A stretch of DNA of 64,000 nt, from NCBI GenBank assembly GCA_033182465.1, contig CP137324.1, positions 1,302,001 through 1,366,000 on the forward strand, read 5' to 3'. This DNA is from Sanghuangporus weigelae (taxonomy: Eukaryota; Basidiomycota; Agaricomycetes; Hymenochaetales; Hymenochaetaceae). The first letter of the stretch is position 1. Each line of letters starts with the position of its first letter. Of the stretch, positions 24,074 to 35,481 are shown piece after piece. The translations under genes were made by a program, and so were the position numbers. The notes under the pieces were generated by a model. The model saw only the letters and a program-made list of their open reading frames with translations, searched no databases and was not told the origin of the DNA.

Positions 24074-26027
24074 AGTAATTCGTACCTTTGAGCAATGCGT
24101 TTGAGCTAACCTCGGCGCGTACCTCTCTTGGGATAGTGCCCGTGGACACGGAACTCTATGATCTGCTTGAAATTCCGCACAACGCTACAGAAGGTAGGTG
24201 GGCCGTTCGGTTTACATATGAGAAATTCTTATGTTTTTGCGCAGACGAAATTAAGAAAGCGTACCGAAAAAAGGTCAAATTTTAGCTTCTTTCTAAGACG
24301 ATGTGTTCTCATATCTTTTTCAGGCGAAGGAGCATCACCCTGTACGTTCCGCTGAAATAGTTTGACAAATTAACTATTCATCCTTTATTTAGGATAAAGT
24401 ACTATAGGCCGACCCATTCTTATACTTCTCTTTGCTGATTTTATCTACAGAACATCAACGATCCTGACGCTAGCACGAGATTCCAGGAGATTGGGACTGC
24501 GTGCGCGGCCATATCGAATTTCAGTTGCTTTGACTGACCTTGATCTTCATTAACAGATACGAGATTCTCTCCGATCCTCAAACTAGACAGATATATGACG
24601 AGCATGGCCTTGAGGGTCTTGCAAAGGGTTATGGAGGTCCTTCAGGAGGACCAGATGCTGCTGATTTATTTTCGGAATTCTTCGCCGGAAATGGGTTCTC
24701 ATTCATGTTTGATGGACCCCGAACGTCGCGGCCAAGGAGAGGCGAGGATTCGGTGATCCCTTACGATGTTACGCTTGAGGACCTCTACAATGGGAAACAT
24801 GTGAAGATGAACATGGAGAAGGAGATCGTCTGTGGCGTTTGCCGCGGGTAAGGACGTTGCATCGGTTCCCCTCGCTCGCGCTCACCATCACCGCGGTTGT
24901 CTTCATAATAGTTCCGGTGCAAGGGGCAATGCGAAGCCCAAGCCCTGTATCAAGTGCGATGGGAAAGGATGGACGATCACAACGACCCCTGTAGGAATTT
25001 ATCAGGCCTTAGTATCTGGTTATACTGAGCCAATCGTTTTAGATGGGTCACTCTGTATATGGTCAATCTCGAGCAATCTGCACCGAGTGCCAGGGCGCTG
25101 GGGAAAAGCTTCGCGAAAAGGACCGGTCCGTCGAGCTCACTCTCTCCTGAGATTCTTTCTAAAACCTACCTTATAGATGTAAGAAGTGCAAAAGCAAGAA
25201 GACTGTCAAAGAAAAGAAGCGTCTGGAGATCTTCATAGAGAAGGGCATGACGGACCAGCAGCGTATCGTTCTCACAGGTGAAGGCGACCAATTGGTAAAG
25301 GCCTCTTCGACAGCACTGGGAAATACATTCTAATATTGTACTTTGCTCCGAATAGCCAGATGCTCCCGCCGGCGACGTGATCTTCGTACTAAAGTTACAG
25401 CCACATTCATCTTTCGAGCGCTCCGGCAATGATCTTCTGGCGAAGGTGAAGATTACGCTTTCTGAAGCATTGCTCGGCTTCTCTCGCATCCTCCTCACTC
25501 ATCTAGACGGACGTGGAATCGAAGTCACCAGTCCGCCGGGCAAAGTAATCCAGCCTAAAGATACCATCGTTCTGCGAGGAGAGGGAATGCCGCACTACAA
25601 GAATCAAGATCTAAAAGGCGATCTATATGTGATATTCGATGTAGAATTCCCTGATACAAACTGGGCGTTGAGCGTCGATAAAGAGGTGCGTTCATCTTTT
25701 GAACTGAATGACTTGCGAACAGTGTCTGAATATAACGATGATCTATTGTTTTCTCTGCTCGGGATCATCGTGTATTGTCAACAGGCGTTGGAAAGACTGC
25801 TACCGCCGAAGAGACCAGATCTTGAGCCGAGACCAGCCGTGGTTGATGCTCCAGAATTTGAAGAGGCTGACTCCGCCGACGTGCGTACCCGCTCTTTCAC
25901 CGCGGGCGCTAACTTCTTAAACCAGTCTGCATTTTCTGCTTTCCAGTTTGGTGCAGATGATGACGAGGAGGCGTGGACCGACGAAGATAGCGACGACATG
26001 AATCACCCCGATTGCCAGACGCAATAG
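24074..26027 (+). CDS. DnaJ (Hsp40) co-chaperone, type I
   Basis: This J-protein stimulates Hsp70 ATPase. Thirteen exons sum to 412 residues. The J domain (ELYDLLEIPHNATEDEIKKA...) has HPD split by splicing: exon 24324-24341 encodes AKEHHP, micro-exon 24393-24398 encodes DK, then 24451 continues NINDPDASTRFQEIG. It is followed by a short Gly-rich linker, a zinc-binding domain with four CxxC pairs (CGVC, CIKC, CTEC, CKKC), the C-terminal substrate domains (GDVIFVLKLQPHSSFERSGNDL) and an acidic tail. There is no CaaX box; the tail ends NHPDCQTQ, so it is not a farnesylated Ydj1 type. The start codon itself seems split: A at 24074, intron 24075-24136 with CTAAC branch site, then TG CCC GTG. A shift of the A to 24070 is possible. 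Confidence 0.9.
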
Positions 26028-26342
26028 GTCTCAAGTCGGTCGGTATATTGTTGTCCTATCGCTGACTTTTTGCTTCCCTGTCAAATCCACATACCACATA
26101 CCTCTTACGTTTTCTTGAGCTAATTCTCAACTCACAGTTGCATATGTATATTCCTCACGCATCAATCATAGACTTGTCTCTCGGGTCGAAGATTGGTATT
26201 CAGACCCGAAACACGTAGACTCTCGACTAGCATCCATGAAAGCCGTTGCGCTACTAAATTACAACCAAGGTGCTAGGAAGGAACAAGCGCCGCAATATAC
26301 ATAAGTACTATCGTATGGCTCCCAAGAAATCTGTGAAGCCAT

Positions 26343-27284
26343 CTAAAAACAGATTCTATAACTGACATATCGACCTGCTGTCTCAGACGGTCGTGTGATT
26401 TTGACGACCTGGCCTCTTCGAAGGCCGTAATATCGTGCAACGGGATCCGCTAGTTGAATACGAGGGAGCTGGGTCTCCTTCAAGCGACTGAAAGAAAGAC
26501 GCAAATGGGGAATACACCCGTCAGAGAGCTTGATGTCAAGGCAGTCAACAGAGAAACTTACTACTTCTCCAACAATATCTTCTTCTCCTCTTGCGTGAGG
26601 ACTTCGTGCGATGGGACGAGAATATGTCGTGTGATGTTAACAAGAAGGTCTGACTCGGAGAATTCTTCAAGTCGGTATTGATGAGACATAGCCACGATGA
26701 CCTGTGGATACAGGAGGTCAATAAAGACTCGTTCCGTACGATGTTTGAGAAACGAAGCATTCACTTTTCGAGCAGACGGAGTCATATTGCCCGGGAATAT
26801 AATGATTGCTTTGTTAATCGTCTTTTCCTCCAGGATTTGGAGCAGTCTAAAAGTCAGAGCTTTAGTTACATTATTATGTAGTACAAGGGAAATGCAAGAC
26901 GCACTTGCGCATAGTCTTTACGCCAACACTCTTCTCGTCAGAGAAGAAAACGAAAATGTGGTCTTGGATGTTTACACGGTGGTTGGTGAAGAAGTTGAGC
27001 ATGTTTCGGCTGGGGCAATATCAGTTAAGCTTCTTGAATCACGTTGAACGAAGAACGTGCTTACTCCACGGAACCGACGCTGTTGGCATAGGTTTGCTTG
27101 AAAGATGCAAGGTCCATTTCAATTTCTTCGTCAGAGACTTGGAATCCCTAAGTATTTTCGCTGTGAGCTCGAGACCCTCAATAGATCTGAATCCAAATAC
27201 CCTGTCTCTGACGAGCTCATGAATAGTCCGGTTTACGCGCCATAATCTGGCGGCCTCATCTGGTCCGCCGACGGCATCCGCCAT
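26343..27284 (-). CDS. RPB5: RNA polymerases I/II/III subunit RPB5 (RPABC1)
   Basis: RPB5 is a shared subunit of all three nuclear RNA polymerases, forming part of the lower jaw. From ATG at 27284 the protein reads [20 protein letters not shown], then across introns [80 protein letters not shown] and the strongly conserved C-terminal assembly domain ([40 protein letters not shown]), stop at 26343-26345. All splice joins found are GT-AG and in frame. The length is close to the usual 210-220 residues. The gene is complete. It is divergent from SWD2, with 144 nt between the start codons. Confidence 0.95.
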
Positions 27285-27428
27285 GGTCAGTATTGTATTG
27301 GAGAGGAGAGAAAGGACAGAAGAACTGTCAACGCGTGACAGTCACGTCACGATGCCTGAGTCTCTTCTGCGCCGATCAGATCACCACCTGAAGGCAAGAG
27401 AACTGAACCACCATCCCCTCATTGCAAA

Positions 27429-28819
27429 ATGACGACCGTACTACCCGGTGTACCCACAAATGGCGCGAAGCCTCAGACGATAGCGTTGAATGACTCTATC
27501 ATGGTAAACTGATCTGAGTGATTTCTTTTCTTCTACTTTCTGACGAGGGTCTTTCAGACGAAGCTGAAACCAGCGAAGATATTCAAGGGAAGCGTCGAAC
27601 CCAATCCTGCGCCGTCGCCTAGTCAAGTCTCACTTCGCACGCAAAATCCGCCTCCTCGACAGATAACGGGGCTGACATTTGATGACCGGGGAGACGTACT
27701 TGTCACTGCTGCAGAAGACGAAACATTTCGTCTCTACAATTGTAAATCCGGAAAGTAGGCGTTGATTGTGTTACCTTGTTCAACGTTTGCTCGAATATCT
27801 TATGATTTGCTGCAGGCATGTGAAGACTCTGTACTCCAAAAAGTATGGTGTAGATTTACCACGATTCACGCACAAGAACAGCTCAATCATATACGCGTCT
27901 ACCAAAGAGGACGATACAATCCGTTACCACTCATTGCACGACAATAAATATTTACAGTACTTCAAAGGACACAAAGAACGCGTCGTATCGCTGGAGGTTT
28001 CACCTATAGATGATGGGTTCATGTCAGGTTCTCTCGACCGAACCGTACGTTTATGGGATTTACGAAAGCCTAATTGTCGAGGCCTTCTCCACCTTCCATC
28101 TTCGCCTCTTGTCGCGTACGACAACTCGGGGCTCGTATTTGCGGTTGCTATAAACACGTTCTGCCGTATACTACTTTATGACATGAACAACTTTGACAAA
28201 GAACCGTTCTTAACTATGACACTCGAAGACCCACTACTCAAATTGATCTCGTTTCCTCCCCGCCAAATCTATATGACCTCCCTCGCGTTCTCGTCGAATG
28301 GAAAGTACCTACTTGTGGGTACCTCGGGTAATGCGCATTACATACTTGATGCGTACGAGGGGCATCTCCTAGCAAAACTAGAAGGACACGTTGGCATGGA
28401 GCGGGTGCGAATGGAGGCCACGGTGGGCCTCAATCCGACAAAAGGGATAAGTGGGGAGGAGGTGACGTGGACTCCAGATAGCAAATTCGTGATCAGCGGA
28501 AGCTTGGATGGGAAAGTTTGCATCTGGGACGTGCAAAATCTGCCTGTGCGAGTAAACGAGCCAATAGACCTCAACAGGAATCCGATGGTGCTACAACCAC
28601 TGGCAACTCTTGATGGGCATCCTGGTCCCTCTCGTTGCGTCAGATTCAATCCCAGGATTGCGATGATGGCGACGGCAGGATCAGAATTGGTGCGTAGTGG
28701 TAAAAGCAGAGGTCCGGAATATTGATTAATCAGTTTCGCAGGCATTCTGGCTGCCCGACATGGCTGGTGATGGTTCCGACGAAGTCAAAGAACATTTCAG
28801 GAAGAAACTCGGCGGCTGA
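27429..28819 (+). CDS. SWD2: WD40 protein SWD2/WDR82
   Basis: SWD2 is a WD-repeat subunit of the Set1/COMPASS histone H3K4 methyltransferase and, in yeast, of the cleavage/polyadenylation factor. Four exons (27429-27503, 27558-27754, 27816-28689, 28742-28819) give 407 residues. Repeats are visible as GHKERVVSLEVSPIDDGFMS with SLDRTVRLWDL, then SLAFSSNGKYLLVGTS, and EEVTWTPDSKFVISGSLDGK with VCIWDV, ending in a final blade LDGHPGPSRCVRFNPRIAMM. The order and the HNKYLQYFKGH segment are typical of the family. The stop TGA is at 28817-28819. The gene ends 60 nt from the stop of VPS71 on the other strand, so the two transcripts may overlap at their 3' ends. Confidence 0.93.
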
Positions 28820-28881
28820 ATCGTTCGATTGCCGAAGAAGAATTGACAGCTCCCTTGGTTGCTGAAGTCACTCTCATCGCT

Positions 28882-29606
28882 TCAGTACAACCGCCGTTCG
28901 CATCGTGTATCATTATGGGTTTCTTCACAGTTCTTGTCGCAGTACGCCATAGAGCACCTTCGGCATTTGTATCGTCCCCAGTATCCGCAAACCGTACATA
29001 GTAGGCGAGGCGGCTCGGTGGGAGGTGGCGCTACGGCCGTCAAATACGTCGGTACTGAGGGCGGTAGACGTGCGATTCCCTACACATTCCATGGGCGTAG
29101 CTGTGTTAGTATAATGTAATTGCAATATGTATTTTGCATGAAGCAAAGATACAGATCAGACTTACTGATTCCTCAATTAACGTTGCAAGATTCTTTCTAT
29201 ATACTAGTGCGTCACGGACGTTCTTCGATTGAGTCTTCTTGCGTGGTGCACCTTCAATAACACGTTTGTCGGATATTGTTTCTCGAGCGCGCCCTCGTGC
29301 GCTGGCTGCGCTCTCGCCGACGCCAATTCCTGCTAACGAAACTGCTGGTTCTGTGTAATTTGTTCTCTGTTCAACCCAGTCCGTAAGTAGCTCGCATGTA
29401 GTTGAAGTTGACAATTCAGCATACCTCGAGCTCTTCAAGATGACGCTTTGTCCGTTTCTCGATCAGCTCTGGGGACAGACCAACTTGTGCAGAACTGCTC
29501 TGAGACTTTCGTCGCGCAGCTAATGAAACCACTCAGTCATTCCAGACTATTACCTTACAAGGAGGCTATACGAACGTTGCTTGCGTTCCGATGGTGTCAA
29601 TAACAT
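28882..29606 (-). CDS. VPS71: zinc-finger HIT protein, SWR1 complex subunit VPS71/ZNHIT1
   Basis: This subunit of the SWR1 remodeller deposits histone H2A.Z. Four exons (29606-29576, 29519-29425, 29366-29166, 29079-28882) give about 174 residues. The middle part is RTNYTEPAVSLAGIG; next comes the linker VPTYLTAVAPPPTEPPRLL; and the C-terminal HIT finger is complete, CTVCGYWGRYKCRRCSMAYC, then DKNCEETHNDTRC, with all zinc ligands. The first donor (GTTCGT) is weak and the acceptor of exon 3 has two choices. The chosen one gives LEELERTNYTE, matching the family better. It is the neighbour of SWD2, another chromatin factor, but on the opposite strand. Confidence 0.9.
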
Positions 29607-29693
29607 CTTGGAAAGAAGATGAAGATCAGGCCGCCGACTCGGAAGAAGTTGTTCGAGGTCAAGTCACGTGAGTGTATCAGGATTTTTTTGTAA

Positions 29694-29734
29694 CCAGCAA
29701 CTCGCGTTTTCGGCTTCGCCGAAAACCCTGCTGG
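29694..29734. repeat. two-tier perfect hairpin
   Basis: An outer inverted pair CCAGCA/TGCTGG encloses an inner perfect 9-bp stem GTTTTCGGC/GCCGAAAAC with loop TTC. It lies 90 nt upstream of the VPS71 start codon in AT-rich sequence. It could be a transposon footprint or a structured element; nothing more can be said. Confidence 0.6.
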
Positions 29735-29939
29735 CCATAAATTCTAGTCTTTATTACTGGTTATTCTGTCTATCCATCTTGATATAAATTCAACACATCA
29801 GTTGTACACTTGAAGTCAGGTGCACTGATTTGTGCATGTACAGAAATAAGAAAATAAAAGGAACTCCATTGAGCTTATCTGGTCTGTTCATATGTGGCAA
29901 AAACTTTTGCAGCTTTACCCAAATTAATCAGTTCAATGG

Positions 29940-30155
29940 GACACACTGAATTGAATCGTGCAAGGAGGAACAGAGTTTTTGGATGCTGATCACATTTGTT
30001 CATTGCATACATGTCCGAAAATTTCCTAGTTTTTTTCCTTTTTTCCAGCAAGGCTTGAATAGTGCTTTGGCTTATGAGCACATCCATGTAATGCATACAT
30101 GCCTTGAGTTTCCCTGCTTTTTTTCTGATTTTTTTCCCTCAAGGAATGAATTAAT
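29940..30155. repeat. imperfect tandem duplication, about 95-nt units
   Basis: Two diverged copies lie side by side. Each has CATGCATACATG-like sequence (TTGCATACATG at about 30003, ATGCATACATG at about 30092), then a T/C-rich tract (TTTTTTTCC and TTTTTTTCTG), then CAAGG and GAAT. The surrounding strip 29640-30540 is AT-rich and holds no gene. It may be a relic of a mobile element. Confidence 0.45.
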
Positions 30156-30540
30156 GTGATGATGAAGTGGTGTGGAGGCAGATCGATCCGCAGATCACCA
30201 GCGATCAAACTCCTTAATGTAGAAGAATCACCTTGGCATCACGCGGGAAATGAGAAAAGAAGCGCTCAAATTCAAGGTCCGAATTTAGTCAGCGGTGGCT
30301 GTGTAGAAAAAAGTAAGTACAGTCCTGTTTTTAATATTAAGATACTGCTTGATTATCTCAATTATCTAGGCACTGCTGTTGCTGTCAAGCGAAATTTCTC
30401 AAGTGGGCGTGATACTATTGCACTCCGACGTGCTAGGTTGAAGGTGGGAACTATTGGGGGGATCTTATGGTACTGAAGCATGCACTGAAGACGACAATGT
30501 AATTTTTCAATGCTATTACTCAACAAAGAACAATATTAAT

Positions 30541-30646
30541 ACCGTATACGGCTTATTTTCCGTATACGGGCATTCCGTATCCGTATGAGAGCTTGATCAC
30601 CAAATATACGGCCGTATCCGTATGCGATACGGTCGGAACACTATAC
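30541..30646. repeat. subterminal repeat array of a hAT-like element end
   Basis: Short palindromic CCGTATACGG/CCGTATCCGTAT units are packed here, ending in CGATACGGTCGGAACACTA. Read on the minus strand this starts TAGTGTTCCGACCGTATCG, the same layout as the ends of the 639-bp element at 42265-42903 (TAGGGCTCCGC then GCGTATCG). No matching second end was found, so it is probably a truncated or solo end. Confidence 0.5.
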
Positions 30647-30785
30647 ACGAGTACAGGATGCATAGATACAAGTATACAAAGTAGCGATTGATGTACATAA
30701 ACGGGAAATATATGCAAGAAATTAGTAGAACGAAATCAGCAAGTCGTCACTAGGAGCACAATGAAAGGAGACGTTATGAATGTTA

Positions 30786-31648
30786 CTAATTGCCATAGCA
30801 AAGAGGCAAAAATGGGATATCATTACCAGAAGAGAATGCAAAATGCGAGACGAGCGGATAAGAGCAAGTCTGCCTTCGGCATGAGTCAACAGTAGAATAT
30901 CCGAAGGCACACGGGAAGGCGAGTGATGAAGTAGGATAAGATGAATACCACTCCTCTGATAAGGGAGAAAGGAGAGGTGAGTCGTAGTTTGGCTCTGGAA
31001 TCATCTCGGGTTGGAGTTCTGGCATGATCTCCCAAGAGGACGACGAAGATGTCAATGGAGAGCTCGGAAGGTCGCGTGGACGTATCTAGATCCATCCTTT
31101 AGAGAATTCTGAGAAAGATAGGACCTGAAACTCACCTTTGGCGCAGGTGGTGTCCGGATACACTGTGACGACGGAGTTGGAGGTGGCGAGTCATACAGAG
31201 AACGCGAAGACACGGTAGACGAAGGTGAAAGTGCCGGGACAGGAGGCTCCAGCGTATACAGTTCATTCTCTTCCATCTCCCTTTGCTTCTTCCTCATTTC
31301 CTCGGCCAGGGAAAAGAAGTGGATGCGAGTCTTTTGAGACTCGTCCCTCCACATCTGCGCAGCAACCCGCGACGCGTCGTTCTGGTGCTTGACATCCGTC
31401 GGGAGCAAATTATTCGCGAGGACATACGAACGATACAGGAAGAATGCGTTGGAAGTTTTCTTTCTCTTCTGAGCCTTCGATTCATCGGAGGCTCTGATGA
31501 TCGGCGTCTGCAGTGGTTTGGTGCTGCGCTTCGGCTTGTCCTGAACATGAAGATCTCGAGACCGAGTCAGCTGGGTTACGAGCTAGTAATGAGAGTAAAA
31601 CGCACCTATTCCACGGTACACCGCAGGGGCATTGCGTATGACAGGCAT
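30786..31648 (-). CDS. HMG-box protein (MATA_HMG-like)
   Basis: Three exons (31648-31606, 31554-31136, 31085-30786) give 253 residues. After MPVIRNAPAVYRGIDLHVQ and a basic stretch (KAQKRKK) comes an HMG box: TSNAFFLYRSYVLANNLLPT, then DVKHQNDASRVAAQMWRDES and QKTRIHFFSLAEEMRKKQRE. The box has the expected hydrophobic and Trp positions of sequence-specific (SOX/MATA-type) boxes. The C-terminal half is Ser/Pro-rich with a short motif SPLLSPLSEEWYSSY. It is likely a nuclear DNA-binding regulator; nothing marks it as mating-type specific (no homeodomain genes nearby). It is transcribed away from MGM1. A similar C-terminal layout occurs in the gene at 36238-37156. Confidence 0.82.
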
Positions 31649-32512
31649 TGTGGAGATGTGAGTGAAGTTCTGGAGGCGCTACGGAGGGCTCGTAGAGGGT
31701 GCTTAGAGCCATCCTGTGACGCCCCTGCTCGTCCTTTTCTACGTTGCAGAATTGTGCATTCATGTCGGTAATGCTCGCTGTGCGGCTTTCAGTATGAGTT
31801 GACAGATTTTGGAGAACTATAGGATCGCGGGATGCCTCGTGTTGATCAGTGTCTCCCTAAGAGGAAACCCTGTGTTGTAATCACAGACCCCATTGTATGC
31901 AGTTCTTTTGCTTCCAGTTTACAAAGGCAGCGTACATTCATTGTTCCCCTCAAGTTAGATAAGCTTAGACCATGATATAGCTAGACATCCACGAGGACTG
32001 AAGCTCCGGAGTCGGAGGAATTGAGTTCAAAGGAGTTCCATCATGAATTCTTCCAGGTTCATGACGTCCAGGCTGTGCGGACGTGAGATTGATCTCGACA
32101 AAGAATGAAGGAGGTCAATAGACGCTGGACAATGAAAAGAGATGAAGGAAGTGGTGCTAGTCCCGAAATGGAAGTTGGGACTTGTCCCGACGCAAATCAC
32201 GGGACCTGCCGAAAGCTTCGTCAGTTCCAAATTTGAGTCCGTCTTCTCCACCTTACCTTTGGCCAGCAAGGTTGTACGCGTTACCGGTATTGCTTGCGGA
32301 GATCTCAACAACATTTTTCAGGTGGACTTAAGGGCCGACCTGTCGATGCGATTGGAATAGGACTTGGGTATCTATCTGACCTTCAAATTTTGTCGGCAAG
32401 GGATTTGACACTCCTGCGATTTCCTAAGGCATTTTCTCGAGTGCAAGCACACGCTCCGGCGCGAAATTCAAATCAATTTACTTTATTTGCGTAATATTCC
32501 GCTCCTGCAGCC
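31649..32512. other. divergent promoter region between HMG gene and MGM1
   Basis: About 860 nt between two divergent start codons. A 72-codon plus-strand frame at 32142-32360 (containing ITGPAESFVSSKFESVF) has no match I recognise and no splice partner. The rest shows nothing coding. Confidence 0.35.
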
Positions 32513-35481
32513 ATGTTCACTTTCAGAATGATGGCTCGAAACGCCCCAAGGCGGTTCCCAACTGCAATGTTCTATTCTCCTCTTCGTCCAAGAAATAGCA
32601 TGTTCTCGCCTTACTCGCAGTCCTCCCGTCGTATACACGTGAGGGCACTGTCATATACAACGATACCAAAACTGGTAGCGCGTGCTTTCAGGGTACCCAT
32701 AGCAGGAGCGACGGTTGGGGCCGGTGCCTTGGGTTATGCGAACTACAAGTTCGAAGGTATGTTTGCAAGGTAGTTAAAAGTGCTTTACCCAGACGCTGAC
32801 CGCCTGGCAGAGCTGAAGAAGGCAACTTCGGGATGGGTAGACCGGGTTCAGGACACAGCGACGGACATATTCGATTCAGCCTCGGATCGCTTCAAAGATG
32901 TGCAATCCCGTCTTTCGGAAATGGAGGCTCCTCAATTTCTGAAGGACCTGTTCTCTGCAAGGGAGAGGTCGCGTAGAGAAAGAAGTGAAGAAGGCGAGGG
33001 AGGAGGTCAATCAGGTGGAAAACCTCCCGACGGCGAGGATGCGGCAGTTGCAGCTCTCATGGCTGCCACACTTGCAGCTCCGTCTTATTCGTCTGAAGAT
33101 GATGACGCGAATGATTCTGCCGTCATCGGGCCAAACGAGTTGATGCACTTGACGAAGAAACTCATTGGAATTAGGACTATGCTACTTGAAATTGACCAGA
33201 ATGATACTCTGAAACTCCCCAGTATCGTGGTCATCGGCTCTCAAAGCTCTGGTAAGAGCTCTGTATTGGAAGCTATCGTCGGACATGAATTTCTCCCTAA
33301 GTGAGTGGCTCCTACAAAGCCTTTTTGACTCTCAGCTAAATGCTCGCAGGGGCAACAACATGGTGACGCGACGACCCATCGAGTTGACTCTCGTGCACAC
33401 TCCTGCAAAGCCCGGGAGTAAGGAGCTTCAGGAATATGGCGAGTTTCCAGCGTTGGGTCTTGGAAAGATCTCGGACTTCACACAGATACAGCGTACGCTC
33501 ACGGACCTTAACCTTGCTGTTCCAGCGGAGCAGTGCGTGTCAGATGATCCTATCGACCTTCGTATCTATAGTCCGAACGTGCCCGACTTGACGATGATCG
33601 ACCTTCCTGGATATATTCAAATATCGTCGATGGAACAGCCGGATAACTTGAAGGAACAAATTGCTGGCCTTTGTGACCGCTACATCCGCGAACCCAATAT
33701 TATTCTGGCTGTCTGTGCCGCAGATGTCGATCTAGCTAACTCGCCTGCGCTTCGAGCTAGTCGCAAGATTGACCCACTGGGAATGCGCACAATTGGAGTC
33801 ATCACCAAGTTGGACCTCGTTCCTCTGGAGCGTGGCGTGGAAATATTGCAGGGTAATAAGTATCCCCTCCACCTGGGCTATGTCGGCGTAGTTTGCAAGT
33901 CTGTACATGGGAAGGACAAGACAGAGTCATCTGGTGAACTTGTCAGGCGAGCCGAGATGGACTTTCTCAATGCTCATAAGGAATACTACGGCCAATCATC
34001 AGTCATGGTGTCTACCAGGACTCTTCGGCGCCGGCTTATTGAGGTATTAGAGTCATCCATGGCATCATCTCTCCATGGCATTGCGAATCAAATACAACTA
34101 GAACTCGAGGAGGCAACATACAAATTCAAAGTCAAGTACAATGATCGGCGAATCACAGCGGAATCATACGTCGCTGAGACAATTGATGAACTCAAAGCGC
34201 GTTTCCGCGACTATACCTCTCAATTCTCTCGCCCGCTACTTCGTGCGAAGCTGAAGGAACTGCTGAACGACAAAGTGATGGACGTCATGGAGCAGCTCTA
34301 CTGGTCGGATGATCGAGTCAAAGAGCTTAATGCAATTGCTGCAGATCCGAAAGTGAAGCCGGAGGACGTGGAGCCTTACTGGCGGTACAAGCTTGACACG
34401 GCCAGTTCGCTTTTGACAAAATCTGGCGTTGGCCGTGATACGACGTTCGTCGTCGCAGACGGTCTACGATCACTAGTCGAATCAATCGTATCCGGAGAGC
34501 CCTTCTCGCATCATCCTCGGGCGGCTGAGCGTATCATCGCCATCAGTCACGGAATCTTACGCGAACGCCTAGGGATAACTTCGGATCAAGTTGAGAACTG
34601 TATCAAGCCGTACAAATTCGAGGTAGAGGTTGACGATCGTGAATGGGAGCTCGGGCGCACCAAATCAGTCGAAGCGATCGAGAAGGAACTCGGCATGTGC
34701 GAATCGAAGCTCAAGGAAATCAAGCAGCGTATTGGCGGAGGCCGTCGACTTAATAACTTAGTTGGCTACGTACGGATGGTTGAAGAGAAAGAAATGGAGA
34801 GGAAGAGGCAGAAACTTTTGGCGCAATCACAGGAAGGAGAATCGACTCCCGAACCTGAGGAAATCCATTACAGATACAGCCCCGCCCAGATGCTTGACGG
34901 TGCGCTTGGTTTTATCTTTGCTTTGCGATTTTTGGTTTTGACTTGTCCTTTCAGCTAAACATGCGCAATCCTATGTAGACAGGATAGGCATTCTCAGGCT
35001 CCGGCTTCGGACACTGAAGTCGAAACGTTGCAAGAGCGGGCCAGTCAACGACATCATGTGCCCTGAAGCGTTCCTGGACGTCGTTGCTGAGAAGCTCGCG
35101 TACACGTCTGCATTATTCATCAGCATCGAGCTTCTCGATCACTTCTTCTATCAGGTAAGATCTTTGACTGTCGTCTGATGGACAAAAACCTGACTTGCTC
35201 TTTAGTTCCCTCGGGAAATTGACTCGCGATTAATATATGATCTCGATCGCAAAGAAATTGAGGCATTCGCAAAGGAGAACCCAGAAGTCCGTCAGCACCT
35301 TGAACTCCAGAACCGCAAGGACAAGCTCGAAGAGGTTAGTCCTCTTTCATTTCTTCATTATATCTATAGACTTATGGTTCGTATAAAGGTCATGAAGCAA
35401 TTGAACAGCCTCACGAGTCTCCGCAAGGACGCCCAGCCTACCACACGACGAGCGAAGGGTCTCTTCGGAAGCATGTTCTGA
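32513..35481 (+). CDS. MGM1: mitochondrial dynamin-like GTPase (OPA1/Mgm1)
   Basis: Mgm1 fuses and shapes the mitochondrial inner membrane. Six exons (32513-32756, 32793-33300, 33350-34899, 34955-35154, 35206-35334, 35389-35481) give 907 residues. An Arg-rich presequence with no acidic residue ([20 protein letters not shown]) precedes a hydrophobic segment ([20 protein letters not shown]) that would be the inner-membrane anchor. The GTPase domain has G1 GSQSSGKSS (split from G2 by an intron), G3 DLPG, and G4 TKLD. The middle and GED regions follow, ending [21 protein letters not shown] rhomboid-type processing site cannot be pinned down. Several ATGs cluster at the start (32513, 32528, 32531); the first is used. 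The gene is complete and probably essential for mtDNA maintenance. Confidence 0.95.
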
